DNA of 64,000 nt from Arthrobacter sp. Soil736 (GTDB taxonomy: Bacteria > Actinomycetota > Actinomycetes > Actinomycetales > Micrococcaceae), in contig NZ_LMSB01000003.1 of assembly GCF_001428005.1 (NCBI RefSeq), positions 56,639 through 120,638 of the forward strand, written 5' to 3'. Positions within the stretch are counted from its first letter, which is position 1. Each line of letters opens with the position of its first letter. The notes under the pieces were generated by a model that made no database searches, was not told the DNA's origin, and saw nothing but the letters and a program-made list of their open reading frames with translations. The translations under genes and the position numbers were made by a program. Of the stretch, positions 35,388 to 44,105 are shown one piece after another.

Positions 35388-36923
35388 ATGATTGATACCC
35401 AAGTCCAGCTCGCCCGCGGGGTCTATGTCGACGGCGAGTGGTCGCCGTCGTCGGCGGACCGCACGCGAACCATCAGCTGCCCGGCCGACGGAACTGCCGT
35501 TGCCGTCGTCGCCGAGGGCACCGCGGCAGACGCCGGCGCCGCCGTCGCCAGCGCCCGGCGCGCATTCGACGACGGCGACTGGCCGCGCACCCCGGAAAAG
35601 GAGCGCGGCCAGGTGCTCCAGCGCGTTGCCGACCTGCTGGAACGCGACAAGGCGGCCTATGCCAGGGCCGAGGCGCTCGACACCGGAAAGCGCTACGTCG
35701 AGGCGGAATACGACATCGACGACGTCATCGCGTGCTTCCGCTACTACGGCGGCATCGCCGGCACGGACGCCGGGCGGGTGATCGACACCGGCAACCCCGA
35801 TGCGATCAGCCGGATCGTGCACATGCCCGTGGGCGTCTGCGGGCTCATCACGCCGTGGAACTATCCGCTCCTCCAGGTCTCGTGGAAGGTGGCCCCGGCA
35901 CTCCTCGCCGGCAACACCTTCGTCCTCAAGCCCAGCGAGCTGACCCCCTCCACGGCCGTCCTGCTGATGGAGACGCTCCGTGAGGCCGGCGTGCCTGCCG
36001 GCGTCGCGAACCTGGTCACCGGCACCGGACCCGAGGTGGGCGCCGTCCTCAGCACGGACCCCCGCGTTGACCTGGTGTCCTTCACGGGCGGCCTGGCCAC
36101 CGGCAAGCGCATCATGGAAGCGGCTGCCGGCACCATCAAGCGGGTGGCGCTGGAACTCGGCGGCAAGAACCCCAACATCGTCTTCGCCGACGCCGACTGG
36201 GATGCCGCGGTCGACTTCGCACTGACCGCCATCTTCCTGCACTCCGGGCAGGTCTGCTCCGCCGGGGCGCGCCTGATCGTGGAGGAATCCATCCATGATG
36301 ACTTCGTCGCCGAGGTGGCCCGCCGGGCCCGGAAGATCCGCCTGGGCGGTCCCTTCGACGAACGGGCCGAGACCGGTCCGCTGATTTCCTTCGCGCACCG
36401 GGACAAGGTCCACGCCTATGTCCAGGCGGCGGTGGCCGAGGGGGCGACGCTCGTGTGCGGCGGCTTCATCCCGGACGGCGCCTCTTCCGGCGGGGACTCT
36501 TCCGGCGGGGCGGACCTGGCTGCCGGAAGCTACTACCCGCCCACCATCCTGGACGGCTGCACCACTTCCATGCGGGCGGTGCAGGAGGAATCCTTCGGCC
36601 CCGTGCTCACCGTGGAAACCTTCCGGACGGAGGCCGAAGCGATCCGCCTCGCCAACGACACCGTCTACGGCCTGGCCGGAGCCGTCTGGACCGGCGACGG
36701 CTCCCGCGCACAGCGGGTGGCCCAGGCGCTGCGGCACGGCACGGTGTGGATCAACGACTACCACCCCTACGTCCCGCAGGCCGAATGGGGCGGCTTCGGG
36801 CAGTCCGGCAACGGACGCGAACTGGGCGCCCTCGGCCTGGCCGAGTACCGGGAAACCAAGCACATCTGGCAGAACACCCGGCCCGGACCCAGCCGCTGGT
36901 TTGGCTCATCGACGGAGGTTTAG
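35388..36923 (+). CDS. betB: Betaine-aldehyde dehydrogenase
   Basis: 511 residues of the ALDH superfamily: 'MPVGVCGLITPWNYPLLQVSWKVAPALLAGN' in outline, 'FTGGLATGKRIM', the catalytic base 'LELGGKNPNIVFADADWD' in parts, and the nucleophile 'SGQVCSAGARLIV'. A short Gly/Ser insert ('ASSGGDSSGGADLAAG', residues ~365-380) is absent in typical family members. It oxidises betaine aldehyde to glycine betaine with NAD(P)+. Its neighbours betA upstream and an APC permease downstream support the assignment; other short aldehydes remain possible. Confidence 0.88.
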   Translation: MIDTQVQLARGVYVDGEWSPSSADRTRTISCPADGTAVAVVAEGTAADAGAAVASARRAFDDGDWPRTPEKERGQVLQRVADLLERDKAAYARAEALDTGKRYVEAEYDIDDVIACFRYYGGIAGTDAGRVIDTGNPDAISRIVHMPVGVCGLITPWNYPLLQVSWKVAPALLAGNTFVLKPSELTPSTAVLLMETLREAGVPAGVANLVTGTGPEVGAVLSTDPRVDLVSFTGGLATGKRIMEAAAGTIKRVALELGGKNPNIVFADADWDAAVDFALTAIFLHSGQVCSAGARLIVEESIHDDFVAEVARRARKIRLGGPFDERAETGPLISFAHRDKVHAYVQAAVAEGATLVCGGFIPDGASSGGDSSGGADLAAGSYYPPTILDGCTTSMRAVQEESFGPVLTVETFRTEAEAIRLANDTVYGLAGAVWTGDGSRAQRVAQALRHGTVWINDYHPYVPQAEWGGFGQSGNGRELGALGLAEYRETKHIWQNTRPGPSRWFGSSTEV

Positions 36924-36964
36924 GACGGGCAGTACCGGCTAGGCACCACCTTTTGGGGAAATCC

Positions 36965-36993
36965 GGCCCGGCGCAGCTCGTTGGCGCCGGGCC
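36965..36993 (+). terminator. Hairpin after betB
   Basis: A 10-bp perfect GC stem (36965-36974 with 36984-36993) and a 9-base loop in the gap between betB and the permease; it may reduce readthrough rather than end it, as the T-tract is missing. Confidence 0.5.
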
Positions 36994-37060
36994 GTTGATA
37001 CCGCCTGCGCCCTGACGGGCACGGGCTATCACCATCGTGCTATTCGACTTAGGAGCTCAG

Positions 37061-38653
37061 ATGTTAGAACCCAGCAAGTCAGGACAAGTCAAGAGCGATG
37101 ACTCCAGCGGCATGGACGAGTTTGGCTACGCCCAGACCCTCGACCGCAGCATCGGCAAGTTCGCCAGCTTTGCCGCCGGAGTCAGCTACATCTCCATCCT
37201 CACCGGTGTTTTTCAACTGTTCTACTTTGGTTTCTCCATGGCCGGACCCGCCTATGCCTGGTCCTGGCCCCTCGTCTTCGCCGGCCAGCTGATGGTGGCG
37301 CTGTGCTTCGCCGAGCTGGCCGGCCGCTACCCGGTGGCGGGGTCGGTGTACAACTGGGCCAAGAGGCTCTCCTCCGGGACGTCTGCCTGGCTGGCCGGCT
37401 GGCTGCTGCTGCTTTCCTCCATCGTGGCACTGGGGTCCGTGGCCCTGGCCCTGCAGCTGACCCTGCCGCAGATCTGGTCCGGCTTCCAGCTGGTGGGAGA
37501 CGGGACGGGACAGTACGACTTCGCCGTCAACGGGGTCCTGCTGGCCAGCATCATGATCGGCATCTCCACCCTCATTAACGCCTTCGGCGTGAAGCTCATG
37601 ACCAAGATCAACAGCATCGGCGTCTTCGTGGAACTTGCCGCGGCCGTGCTGCTCATCCTGGCCCTCGGCTGGCACGTGGTGCGCGGCCCCGAGGTCCTGT
37701 TCGACACCGCCGGCTTCGGCGAAGAGCACCCGCTCGGGTTCTTCGGGGTGTTCCTCATCGGCGCCATGGCGTCCGGCTACGTGATGTACGGCTTCGACAC
37801 CGCCAGTTCCCTCGGCGAGGAGACGAAGGACCCGAAACGGACGGCCCCGAAGGCCATCCTGCGCGCGGTAACCGCGTCCTTCGTGCTGGGCGGGCTGATC
37901 CTCCTGGGCGGGCTGCTGGCCGCTCCGGACCTCAACGATCCCAAGGTGGGCGCCGCAGACGGCGGCCTGCAGTACATCGTGCTCTCCGTGCTGGGCGGCC
38001 CCTTCGGCAAGGCCTTCCTGGTGTGCATCGTCGTTGCGGTCGTGGTCTGCACCCTGGCCGTCCACGCCGCCGCGATCCGGATGATGTTCGCCATGGCGCG
38101 GGACAACAACCTGCCGTTCAGCCGCCAGCTCAGCAAGGTGGACCCGGTCCGGAAGACGCCCACCGTGGCGGCCATCGTCATCGGAGTCATCGCCGTCATT
38201 CCGCTGATCGTCAACGTCTCGCAGCCGGCGATCTTCACCATCCTCTCCAGCATCAGCATCGTGCTGATCTACCTGTCCTACCTGCTGGTCACCGTGCCGA
38301 TGCTGCGCCGGCGCCTTGTGAAAAAATGGCCGCTGCCCGACGACGGCTCCGAAGCGGGATTCAGCCTGGGCAAGTGGGGGCTGCTGGTGAACGTGCTCGC
38401 GGTACTGTGGGGCGGGGCCATGACCCTGAACCTCATCTGGCCAAGGCCGGAGATCTACAACTCAGTGCCGCCGTTTGAGTGGTACCTGCAGTGGGGCGGG
38501 GTCATCTTTGTCGGCACGGTCGTGATCGGCGGGGCGCTGCTCTACCGCCTGCGGATCAGGCACCGCACCGGCGTCCTGGCCGAACACGCCGCTGCGGCCG
38601 TGGTGCCGCAGGAGGTCCCCGACGGGGATTTCGAACCCCAACGGGTCAGCTAG
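37061..38653 (+). CDS. APC-family amino acid / amine permease
   Basis: 530 residues from the ATG at 37061, with TAGGAG at the correct distance (an upstream ATG at 37037 lacks a site). About 12 membrane segments follow. Motifs include 'FGYAQTLDRSIGKFASFAAGVSYISI' in parts, 'FAELAGRYPVAGSVYNWAKRL' in parts and 'GFDTASSLGEETKDPKRTAPKAILRAV' in parts, typical of the APC family used for choline, GABA or basic amino acids. The cluster suggests choline or ethanolamine-type uptake for BetA/BetB. The C-terminal tail after TM12 is Ala/Val-rich and cytoplasmic. Confidence 0.88.
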   Translation: MLEPSKSGQVKSDDSSGMDEFGYAQTLDRSIGKFASFAAGVSYISILTGVFQLFYFGFSMAGPAYAWSWPLVFAGQLMVALCFAELAGRYPVAGSVYNWAKRLSSGTSAWLAGWLLLLSSIVALGSVALALQLTLPQIWSGFQLVGDGTGQYDFAVNGVLLASIMIGISTLINAFGVKLMTKINSIGVFVELAAAVLLILALGWHVVRGPEVLFDTAGFGEEHPLGFFGVFLIGAMASGYVMYGFDTASSLGEETKDPKRTAPKAILRAVTASFVLGGLILLGGLLAAPDLNDPKVGAADGGLQYIVLSVLGGPFGKAFLVCIVVAVVVCTLAVHAAAIRMMFAMARDNNLPFSRQLSKVDPVRKTPTVAAIVIGVIAVIPLIVNVSQPAIFTILSSISIVLIYLSYLLVTVPMLRRRLVKKWPLPDDGSEAGFSLGKWGLLVNVLAVLWGGAMTLNLIWPRPEIYNSVPPFEWYLQWGGVIFVGTVVIGGALLYRLRIRHRTGVLAEHAAAAVVPQEVPDGDFEPQRVS

Positions 38654-38657
38654 ATTG

Positions 38658-38674
38658 GCAACGGGTGCCGTTGC
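38658..38674. promoter_or_regulatory. Palindrome GCAACGG-GTG-CCGTTGC upstream of mycothiol dehydrogenase
   Basis: A perfect 7-3-7 palindrome beginning 4 bases after the permease stop and ending 37 bases before the mscR-type gene. It contains the same GCAAC/GTTGC core as the sites near the MHS transporter. It may be an operator for an internal promoter. Confidence 0.5.
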
Positions 38675-38711
38675 ATCGAGTCCGAAGGACTGACGAAAGG
38701 AACACAAGCTC

Positions 38712-39800
38712 ATGGTCCACAAAGTAAAAGCGGTCATCGCCAAGGAAAAGAACGCCCCGGTCTCGGTGGAGACCATTCTGGTGCCGGATCCGGGCCCGGG
38801 CGAGGCGCTGGTGGACATCCTCACCTGCGGCGTCTGCCACACGGACCTGCACTACAAGCAGGGCGGAATCACCGACGACTTCCCCATCCTGCTCGGCCAT
38901 GAGGCCACCGGCGTGGTCAGCGCCGTCGGCCCCGATGTCACGGATGTGGCTCCCGGCGACCGGGTCATCCTGAACTGGCGCGCGGTCTGCGGCCAGTGCC
39001 GGGCCTGCGCCAAGGGCAAGCCGCAGTACTGCTTCAACACGCACAACGCCACCCAGAAGATGACCCTGGAGGACGGCACGGAACTGTCTCCCGCGCTGGG
39101 GATCGGCGCCTTCGCCGAGAAGACGCTCGTCGCCGCCGGGCAGTGCACCAAGGTGGACGAGGACGCCGATGCGGCCGCCGTCGGGCTCCTCGGCTGCGGC
39201 GTGATGGCCGGAATCGGTGCCGCCATCAACACCGGCGAGGTCCAGCGCGGCGAGTCCGTGGCCGTCATCGGCTGCGGCGGCGTGGGCATCGCTGCCATTG
39301 CCGGGGCCAAGCTGGCCGGCGCCACCACGATCATCGCGGTGGACATCGACGACAACAAGATCGAGATGGCCAAGTCACTCGGCGCCACCCACGGCGTGAA
39401 CTCACGCGTCACGGATCCTGTCGATGCCATCCGTGAACTCACCGGCGGCTTCGGCGCCGACGTCGTCATCGACGCCGTCGGACGTCCCGAAACGTACAAG
39501 CAGGCGTTCTACGCCAGGGACCTTGCCGGCCGCGTGGTGCTGGTGGGTGTGCCCACCCCCGAGATGCAGCTCGAGCTGCCCCTGCTGGACGTCTTTGGCC
39601 GCGGCGGGTCGCTGAAGTCCTCCTGGTACGGGGACTGCCTGCCTTCCCGGGACTTCCCGATGCTGGTCCAGCACTACAAGCAGGGCAACCTGAACCTCGA
39701 CGCCTTTGTGTCCGAACGCATCACGATTGACCAGGTGGAGGAAGCCTTCGCCAAGATGCATGAGGGCAAGGTCCTGCGTTCGGTGGTTGAAATCGCATGA
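38712..39800 (+). CDS. mscR: S-(hydroxymethyl)mycothiol dehydrogenase
   Basis: 362 residues, zinc-type MDR alcohol dehydrogenase. '[15 protein letters not shown]' holds the catalytic Cys, '[10 protein letters not shown]' the His/Glu, '[15 protein letters not shown]' the four structural-zinc cysteines, and '[16 protein letters not shown]' the NAD site. '[28 protein letters not shown]' in parts and '[18 protein letters not shown]' are specific to the mycothiol-dependent formaldehyde dehydrogenases. It oxidises the formaldehyde-mycothiol adduct to S-formylmycothiol, which fits the formaldehyde released by demethylation of betaine-type substrates. Its stop overlaps the next gene (ATGA). Confidence 0.93.
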   Translation: MVHKVKAVIAKEKNAPVSVETILVPDPGPGEALVDILTCGVCHTDLHYKQGGITDDFPILLGHEATGVVSAVGPDVTDVAPGDRVILNWRAVCGQCRACAKGKPQYCFNTHNATQKMTLEDGTELSPALGIGAFAEKTLVAAGQCTKVDEDADAAAVGLLGCGVMAGIGAAINTGEVQRGESVAVIGCGGVGIAAIAGAKLAGATTIIAVDIDDNKIEMAKSLGATHGVNSRVTDPVDAIRELTGGFGADVVIDAVGRPETYKQAFYARDLAGRVVLVGVPTPEMQLELPLLDVFGRGGSLKSSWYGDCLPSRDFPMLVQHYKQGNLNLDAFVSERITIDQVEEAFAKMHEGKVLRSVVEIA

Positions 39801-40417
39801 GCGTCACCATCGAGAACCTCGTCACCTCGGGCACCTTTTCGCTCGACGGCGGCACCTGGGACGTGGACAACAACGTCTGGATCGTGGGCAACGACGACGA
39901 ATGCGTGATCATCGATTCGCCGCACGACGCCGGCGCGATCATCAGCCAGGTCCGCGGCCGGAAGGTCCTGGCCATCCTGCTCACGCACGCGCACAACGAC
40001 CACATCGGGGCGGCCCGCGAGGTGGCTGACGCGGTGAACGCGCCCATCCACCTGCACCCTGAGGACCTGGTGCTCTGGGAACAGGTGTACCCCGACGTCA
40101 AGCCGGACCACCACATCGCTGATGGCGACGTCTTCAGCGTGGGCGGAGCGACCCTCAAGGCCATCCACACGCCAGGCCATTCGCCGGGCTCCACCTGTTT
40201 CCTCCTTGAGGATGAAGGAACGGTGTTCACCGGGGACACCCTCTTCAACGGCGGCCCGGGCGCCACCGGACGGTCCTACAGCGATTACCCAACCATCCTG
40301 GCCTCGATCCGGGAACGGCTCCTGACGCTTCCTGCCGAGACGGTGGTCCGCACCGGCCACGGCGACAACACCACCATCGGAGCGGAACGGGAGACGCTGG
40401 CCAGCATCAGCCAATGA
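39797..40417 (+). CDS. Metallo-beta-lactamase-fold hydrolase coupled to mscR
   Basis: 206 residues, glyoxalase-II-like. The metal motif '[16 protein letters not shown]' in parts (HxHxDH) is followed by '[13 protein letters not shown]', '[13 protein letters not shown]' and '[13 protein letters not shown]', the usual HxH...D...H ligand set. Its coupling to the mycothiol formaldehyde dehydrogenase by a 4-base overlap suggests it hydrolyses S-formylmycothiol to formate and mycothiol. This activity is inferred from context, not known for this protein. Confidence 0.85.
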   Translation: MSVTIENLVTSGTFSLDGGTWDVDNNVWIVGNDDECVIIDSPHDAGAIISQVRGRKVLAILLTHAHNDHIGAAREVADAVNAPIHLHPEDLVLWEQVYPDVKPDHHIADGDVFSVGGATLKAIHTPGHSPGSTCFLLEDEGTVFTGDTLFNGGPGATGRSYSDYPTILASIRERLLTLPAETVVRTGHGDNTTIGAERETLASISQ

Positions 40418-40433
40418 AGCCATCCCCCTGATT

Positions 40434-40511
40434 GACCCTGTTTGAATCAAGAACGACGGCGACACCCCGGCAAGTCCGGAGTGTCGCCGTCGTCTTTTGG
40501 CAAAGAGGGTC
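40434..40511. repeat. Palindromic intergenic element, copy 1 (78 bp)
   Basis: Runs from GACCCTG to AAAGAGGGTC; the inside is a hairpin of ACGACGGCGACAC / GTGTCGCCGTCGT around CCGG-CAAGT-CCGG. Lies between the convergent MBL gene (+) and the hydroxyproline operon (-), so it can serve as a two-way terminator. Near-identical elements occur at 55823-55908 and 56343-56420. The rest of the gap 40418-40815 contains no recognised gene apart from the weak small ORF listed separately. Confidence 0.85.
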
Positions 40512-40567
40512 GGGACGGCCGATTTGGGCAACTGTGAGCTAAGGCGCGCGGCCTGCCGAGGAAGTCT

Positions 40568-40816
40568 TCAGCTCCTGAGGGGTTCAGGGGGCACTTCGCC
40601 GGGGCTAAGAGCTTCGTCTGGTTCGGCGGCCGGGCCGAATCCCGGGACATGGATGCCGCCAGCGAGAATCCACCAGTAGGAGTCGTCCGTTCCTAGACGT
40701 CGAGTGAGTATCTGTTGATCGGACTCTTGGAAGGGAAACCGGCGGCTCACTTGAGTGCGGCCCGCCGGAGCGGATCGCACACCTCCGCCAAGCCAGGAGA
40801 TTCTCTGCACCCACAT
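40568..40816 (-). CDS. Possible small protein coupled to the dehydrogenase stop (doubtful)
   Basis: An 82-residue frame begins at an ATG that shares one base with the stop of the semialdehyde dehydrogenase (TGATG) and has GGGAGGG upstream. The protein ('MWVQRISWLGGG...') has no recognised domain, membrane segment or signal. The GGGAGGG also encodes the dehydrogenase C-terminus, so the apparent ribosome site may be accidental. Confidence 0.2.
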   Translation of the reverse strand: MWVQRISWLGGGVRSAPAGRTQVSRRFPFQESDQQILTRRLGTDDSYWWILAGGIHVPGFGPAAEPDEALSPGEVPPEPLRS

Positions 40817-42306
40817 CAACGGCCACCCTCCCGCCGGCCGTTGATGAGGCGCGGAACTGCCAGGGGGTTGTCCTCGCGGAGTGCCTCCGGCAGCAGGTGC
40901 TGCGGGAAGCCCTGGTAGGCAATCGGGCGCAGGAAGCGTTCCATAGCCGCCGTGCCCACGGAGGTGCTTCCCACGGCGGTGGTCGCCGGGTAGGGTCCGC
41001 CGTGCTGTTGTGCGTACGTCACGGAGACACCCGTTGGCCACTGGTTCCAGACCACGCGCCCGGCCTTGCGGGCAAGCACCTCCACCAGTGCCTCTACCTG
41101 GCAGGAGTCCGTTCCGTGGATCGTGGCGGTCAGCTGCCCCTCGAAAGTCTCGGCAAGCTCGGGAAGCTGGGACTCGTCGTCGTACGTCACCACGACGGCG
41201 GTGGGCCCGAAGCATTCGGTTTGGAGGGCGTCCGGCTCGGCGAGCATGTCCGCCGCGGTGGTGCGGAGCAGGGTCGCGCCCGGCGGATCGGCCAGCGGCC
41301 CTGCTCCCTGGACCAGCACCTCAAGGCGCGGGTTTGACTGCAGGCCCTGCAGGACTTCGCCGTAGCCGGACTGGATCCGCTCGTTGAGCAGTGGCGCTGC
41401 AGGTGGCAGAGCGGCGTCGCGCAGGGCCTCCACCAGCCCCGAGCCGGCTGGGACGAAGAGCGTTCCGGGCTTGGTGCAGAACTGTCCGGCCCCGAGCGTG
41501 AAGGAGCTAACGAAGCCCTCGGCTATTTCCGCGCAGCGTTCTGCGGCCGCGGCCTCGGTGACGAAGGCCGGGTTGTTGCTGCCCAGTTCGCCGAAGAAGG
41601 GGATCGGTTCGGGCCGGGAACTGGCGATGTCGAAGAGGGCGCGTCCGCCGGGGATGGAACCCGTGAATGCGCCGGCCTTGACCCTTGGGTCGCGCAGGGC
41701 GGCAGCTCCGGCGGCGGTCCCCGCGATGAGCGCGAACGTGCCGTCGGGAGCGCCGGCCTCGCGGAGTGCCGAGACGACGACCTCCGCCGTGAGCCGGGAC
41801 AGCCCGGGATGGCCGGAGTGGGCTTTGAGTAGTACGGGGCTGCCCGCGGCAAGCGCCGACGCGGTGTCTCCGCCGGCAACGGAGAACGCGAAGGGGAAGT
41901 TGCTGGCGGCGAACACCACCACCGGCCCCAAGGGTGCCAGGACACGCCGCAGATCGGGCCGCGGGGCGCCCATCGGCCAGTCGGCGTCGGCATGGTCAAT
42001 GCGGGCGTCAAGGTAGCCGCCGTCGCGCAGTACTTCTCCGAAGAGGCGCAGCTGGAAGGTGGTGCGCTTGAGCTCGCCGCGGAGCCGCGCCTCGGGCAGC
42101 CGGGTTTCCCGTTCGGCCACGGGAACGAGCTGGTCGGCGGCAGCATCCAAAGCGTCAGCGACGGCGTCGAGCAGCTCGGCGCGCTCGGCGGGGCGGCGTG
42201 CGGCCAGTGGTGCCGCAGCTCTCTGGGCCGCTGCCAGCAGTTGTTCCAACTCGGCGTCGGTAGTCGGCGGCAGTACGACGGCGGTGGTCTGGGCGATCGC
42301 GGTCAT
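40816..42306 (-). CDS. 2-ketoglutarate semialdehyde dehydrogenase (hydroxyproline type)
   Basis: 496 residues. ALDH superfamily but with the distinctive features of the ketoglutarate semialdehyde branch: 'ASNFPFAFSVAGGDTASALAAGSPVLLKAHSGHP' in outline, 'FFGELGSNNPAFVTE' with the catalytic Glu, and 'SFTLGAGQFCTKPGTLFVP' in parts with the nucleophilic Cys. It converts 2-oxoglutarate semialdehyde to 2-oxoglutarate and completes 4-hydroxyproline degradation. AAAGGAGA precedes the ATG. It is the last strongly supported gene of the operon. Confidence 0.92.
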   Translation of the reverse strand: MTAIAQTTAVVLPPTTDAELEQLLAAAQRAAAPLAARRPAERAELLDAVADALDAAADQLVPVAERETRLPEARLRGELKRTTFQLRLFGEVLRDGGYLDARIDHADADWPMGAPRPDLRRVLAPLGPVVVFAASNFPFAFSVAGGDTASALAAGSPVLLKAHSGHPGLSRLTAEVVVSALREAGAPDGTFALIAGTAAGAAALRDPRVKAGAFTGSIPGGRALFDIASSRPEPIPFFGELGSNNPAFVTEAAAAERCAEIAEGFVSSFTLGAGQFCTKPGTLFVPAGSGLVEALRDAALPPAAPLLNERIQSGYGEVLQGLQSNPRLEVLVQGAGPLADPPGATLLRTTAADMLAEPDALQTECFGPTAVVVTYDDESQLPELAETFEGQLTATIHGTDSCQVEALVEVLARKAGRVVWNQWPTGVSVTYAQQHGGPYPATTAVGSTSVGTAAMERFLRPIAYQGFPQHLLPEALREDNPLAVPRLINGRREGGR

Positions 42307-42345
42307 GCGCGGTCTCCTTTCGGGAGGCAGTTCAGATGGGGATGT

Positions 42346-43797
42346 TCAGTTGTCCGTAGTTTCAAGGGCGGCGAGTTCGCCGATGCCCACTGGCGCGGCC
42401 AAAGGTCGCTTTGCGGAGCCGGACAGGCTTTCAGCGGTGGGCGCGACGCCGGAGCCGGCCCCAATGCAGGCGGCTGCGAAGCCGCACACCCGGCCTTGGC
42501 ACCAGCCCATTCCGGCGCGGGTGAAAGACTTGAGTGTCCGGGTGTCGCGGGCTCCCAGGCTCTCCCGGGCGTCGGTGAGCTGGCGGGCTGTGACTTCTTC
42601 GCAGCGGCACACGATAGTCTCGGGGACGAGCCAGTCCTGCCAGGCCGGAGGCACGGGGTGCGCCCGGTGCATGGCCTCGGCGAAACGCCGGTGCCGCGCG
42701 GCGGTTTTCTCCGGCAAAACGGTCCCGCCCGCTGCGGCAGTGCCCGCCGCGAGGCCCTCAAGCACGGCCAATGTTGCCCCGCCGACGCCGGTGACCTCAC
42801 CCGCGAGAAATAGGCCCGGGACGCTGGACTGCTGGCGCTCATCGACGACGCCGACCAGCGAGCCGTCCGCGTCGAGCCGAGTCTGGACCCCGAAGGACAG
42901 CGGCAGCTCCATCTGCGGCGTGAAGCCCCAGCCGAAGCCGACCACGTCCACGTCCTCGTACGCACGCTCGGTGCCGGGCCGCACCCGGCCGTCGGCGTCG
43001 ACCCTGGCCGTCCTTACTCCGGAAACGTGATCCGTTCCGAGGACCTCGGTGACGATGCTGCGCGTGCGGTACGGAATCCGGTGCCGGGCGAAGACGGCCG
43101 CGTACTCCGCGCCCTCAAGGGCCTTCTCCGGCACTCCCGCAGCAGCACGCAGATGCGGCAGCCAGGCGGTCGGGGAGGAAGACTCAAGCACCGCGAGGAC
43201 CTTGCCGCCAGCCTCGGCGATATTCGCGGCAACCGGGAGCAGGAAAGGACCGGTCCCAGCAATCACAAAGCGTTTCCCGGGAAGAATTCCGTTGGCCTTG
43301 ATGAAGGCCTGGATGCCGCCGGCAGCCATCACACCGGGAAGGTCCCAGCCCGGAACTGGAAGCTGGCGGTCGTAACCGCCGGGACACAGGACAAGACGGC
43401 GCGCGACGACGGTTTGGGTACCCACACTTGCCTCTAAAGCAGCCACCGCGGCGGTGGGCGTCGTGCGCAAGGTGAAGCCGGCGTCGTCCCCTTGAACTGG
43501 ATGGAGTTGCTGCGCCATCCAGACCTGGAGCCCCGGAAGGTAGGTGATCCGCCCGCGGCCGCGCGCGGCGTCGAAACGAGCCCGTAGGTCGAGGTAGGTT
43601 CGCCCTCCGTGGTGCCCCTTGCCTTCCTGTTCCGGCACCACGGTCTCGGGCCGGTGTCGCCAGAACTGGCCGCCCGGTTGGGCGCCCGCGTCCACGAGCA
43701 CGACGGCGGCTCCGGACTCGGCGGCCGCGACTGCCGCGGCCAGCCCGGCGGGACCTGCGCCCACGACGGCGACGTCTGCGCTGACGATGGGCGTCAT
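42346..43797 (-). CDS. D-hydroxyproline dehydrogenase alpha subunit (FAD/NAD, BFD-like [2Fe-2S])
   Basis: 483 residues from 'MTPIVSADVAVV', whose ATG overlaps the stop of the [2Fe-2S] subunit. FAD motif 'VVGAGPAGLAAAVAAAESG', pyridine-nucleotide-like motif 'FVIAGTGPFLLPVAANIAEAGGKV' in parts, and 'LFLAGEVTGVGGA'. The C-terminal ~90 residues have 'VCRCEEVTA' and 'CQGRVCG', a BFD-type four-cysteine cluster site. The three-gene set matches the alpha subunit of heteromeric D-hydroxyproline dehydrogenases. With its partners it oxidises cis-4-hydroxy-D-proline. Confidence 0.85.
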   Translation of the reverse strand: MTPIVSADVAVVGAGPAGLAAAVAAAESGAAVVLVDAGAQPGGQFWRHRPETVVPEQEGKGHHGGRTYLDLRARFDAARGRGRITYLPGLQVWMAQQLHPVQGDDAGFTLRTTPTAAVAALEASVGTQTVVARRLVLCPGGYDRQLPVPGWDLPGVMAAGGIQAFIKANGILPGKRFVIAGTGPFLLPVAANIAEAGGKVLAVLESSSPTAWLPHLRAAAGVPEKALEGAEYAAVFARHRIPYRTRSIVTEVLGTDHVSGVRTARVDADGRVRPGTERAYEDVDVVGFGWGFTPQMELPLSFGVQTRLDADGSLVGVVDERQQSSVPGLFLAGEVTGVGGATLAVLEGLAAGTAAAGGTVLPEKTAARHRRFAEAMHRAHPVPPAWQDWLVPETIVCRCEEVTARQLTDARESLGARDTRTLKSFTRAGMGWCQGRVCGFAAACIGAGSGVAPTAESLSGSAKRPLAAPVGIGELAALETTDN

Positions 43798-44105
43798 GCT
43801 CGTCCTCCCTGATCCGGGCAAGAACCCTCGATCTCCATGCCCTCTTGCACTTCGACGAGGCAGGCACGCTGATTCGCTTCGCCGTCGACCGTTACGAGGC
43901 AGTCGAAGCAGACGCCGATGCCGCAGAAAAGTCCGCGGGGACGCGCGTTCTTGCGCGTGCTGCGCCAGGCGGTGATGCCGTTGGAGACCAGGGCAGCGCC
44001 GATGTTTTGTCCTGGTACCGCAACCAGTGGACGGCCGTCGAAGCTCACGTTGACCGCACCCGGCGTATTGACTGACCAGGTCTCTCCTGATGAATGGGTG
44101 CTCAT
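43794..44105 (-). CDS. D-hydroxyproline dehydrogenase gamma subunit, [2Fe-2S] protein
   Basis: 103 residues, plant-type ferredoxin-like. Cluster ligands are in 'FCGIGVCFDCLV' and 'NQRACLVEV'. Such small ferredoxin-like subunits pair with the alpha and beta flavoproteins in hydroxyproline dehydrogenase and in related opine/octopine oxidases. Both ends overlap neighbours by ATGA, so stoichiometric expression is likely. Confidence 0.85.
   Translation of the reverse strand: MSTHSSGETWSVNTPGAVNVSFDGRPLVAVPGQNIGAALVSNGITAWRSTRKNARPRGLFCGIGVCFDCLVTVDGEANQRACLVEVQEGMEIEGSCPDQGGRA

Noticed and set aside
35007..36863. 618-residue minus-strand frame opposite betB
   Set aside because: Frame produced by codon bias of betB; low-complexity composition and no motifs.
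40447..40650. Short minus-strand frame reading 'DDGDTPDLPGCRRRS'
   Set aside because: It runs across the palindromic repeat; frames of this kind recur at the other two copies and reflect the repeat, not a gene.
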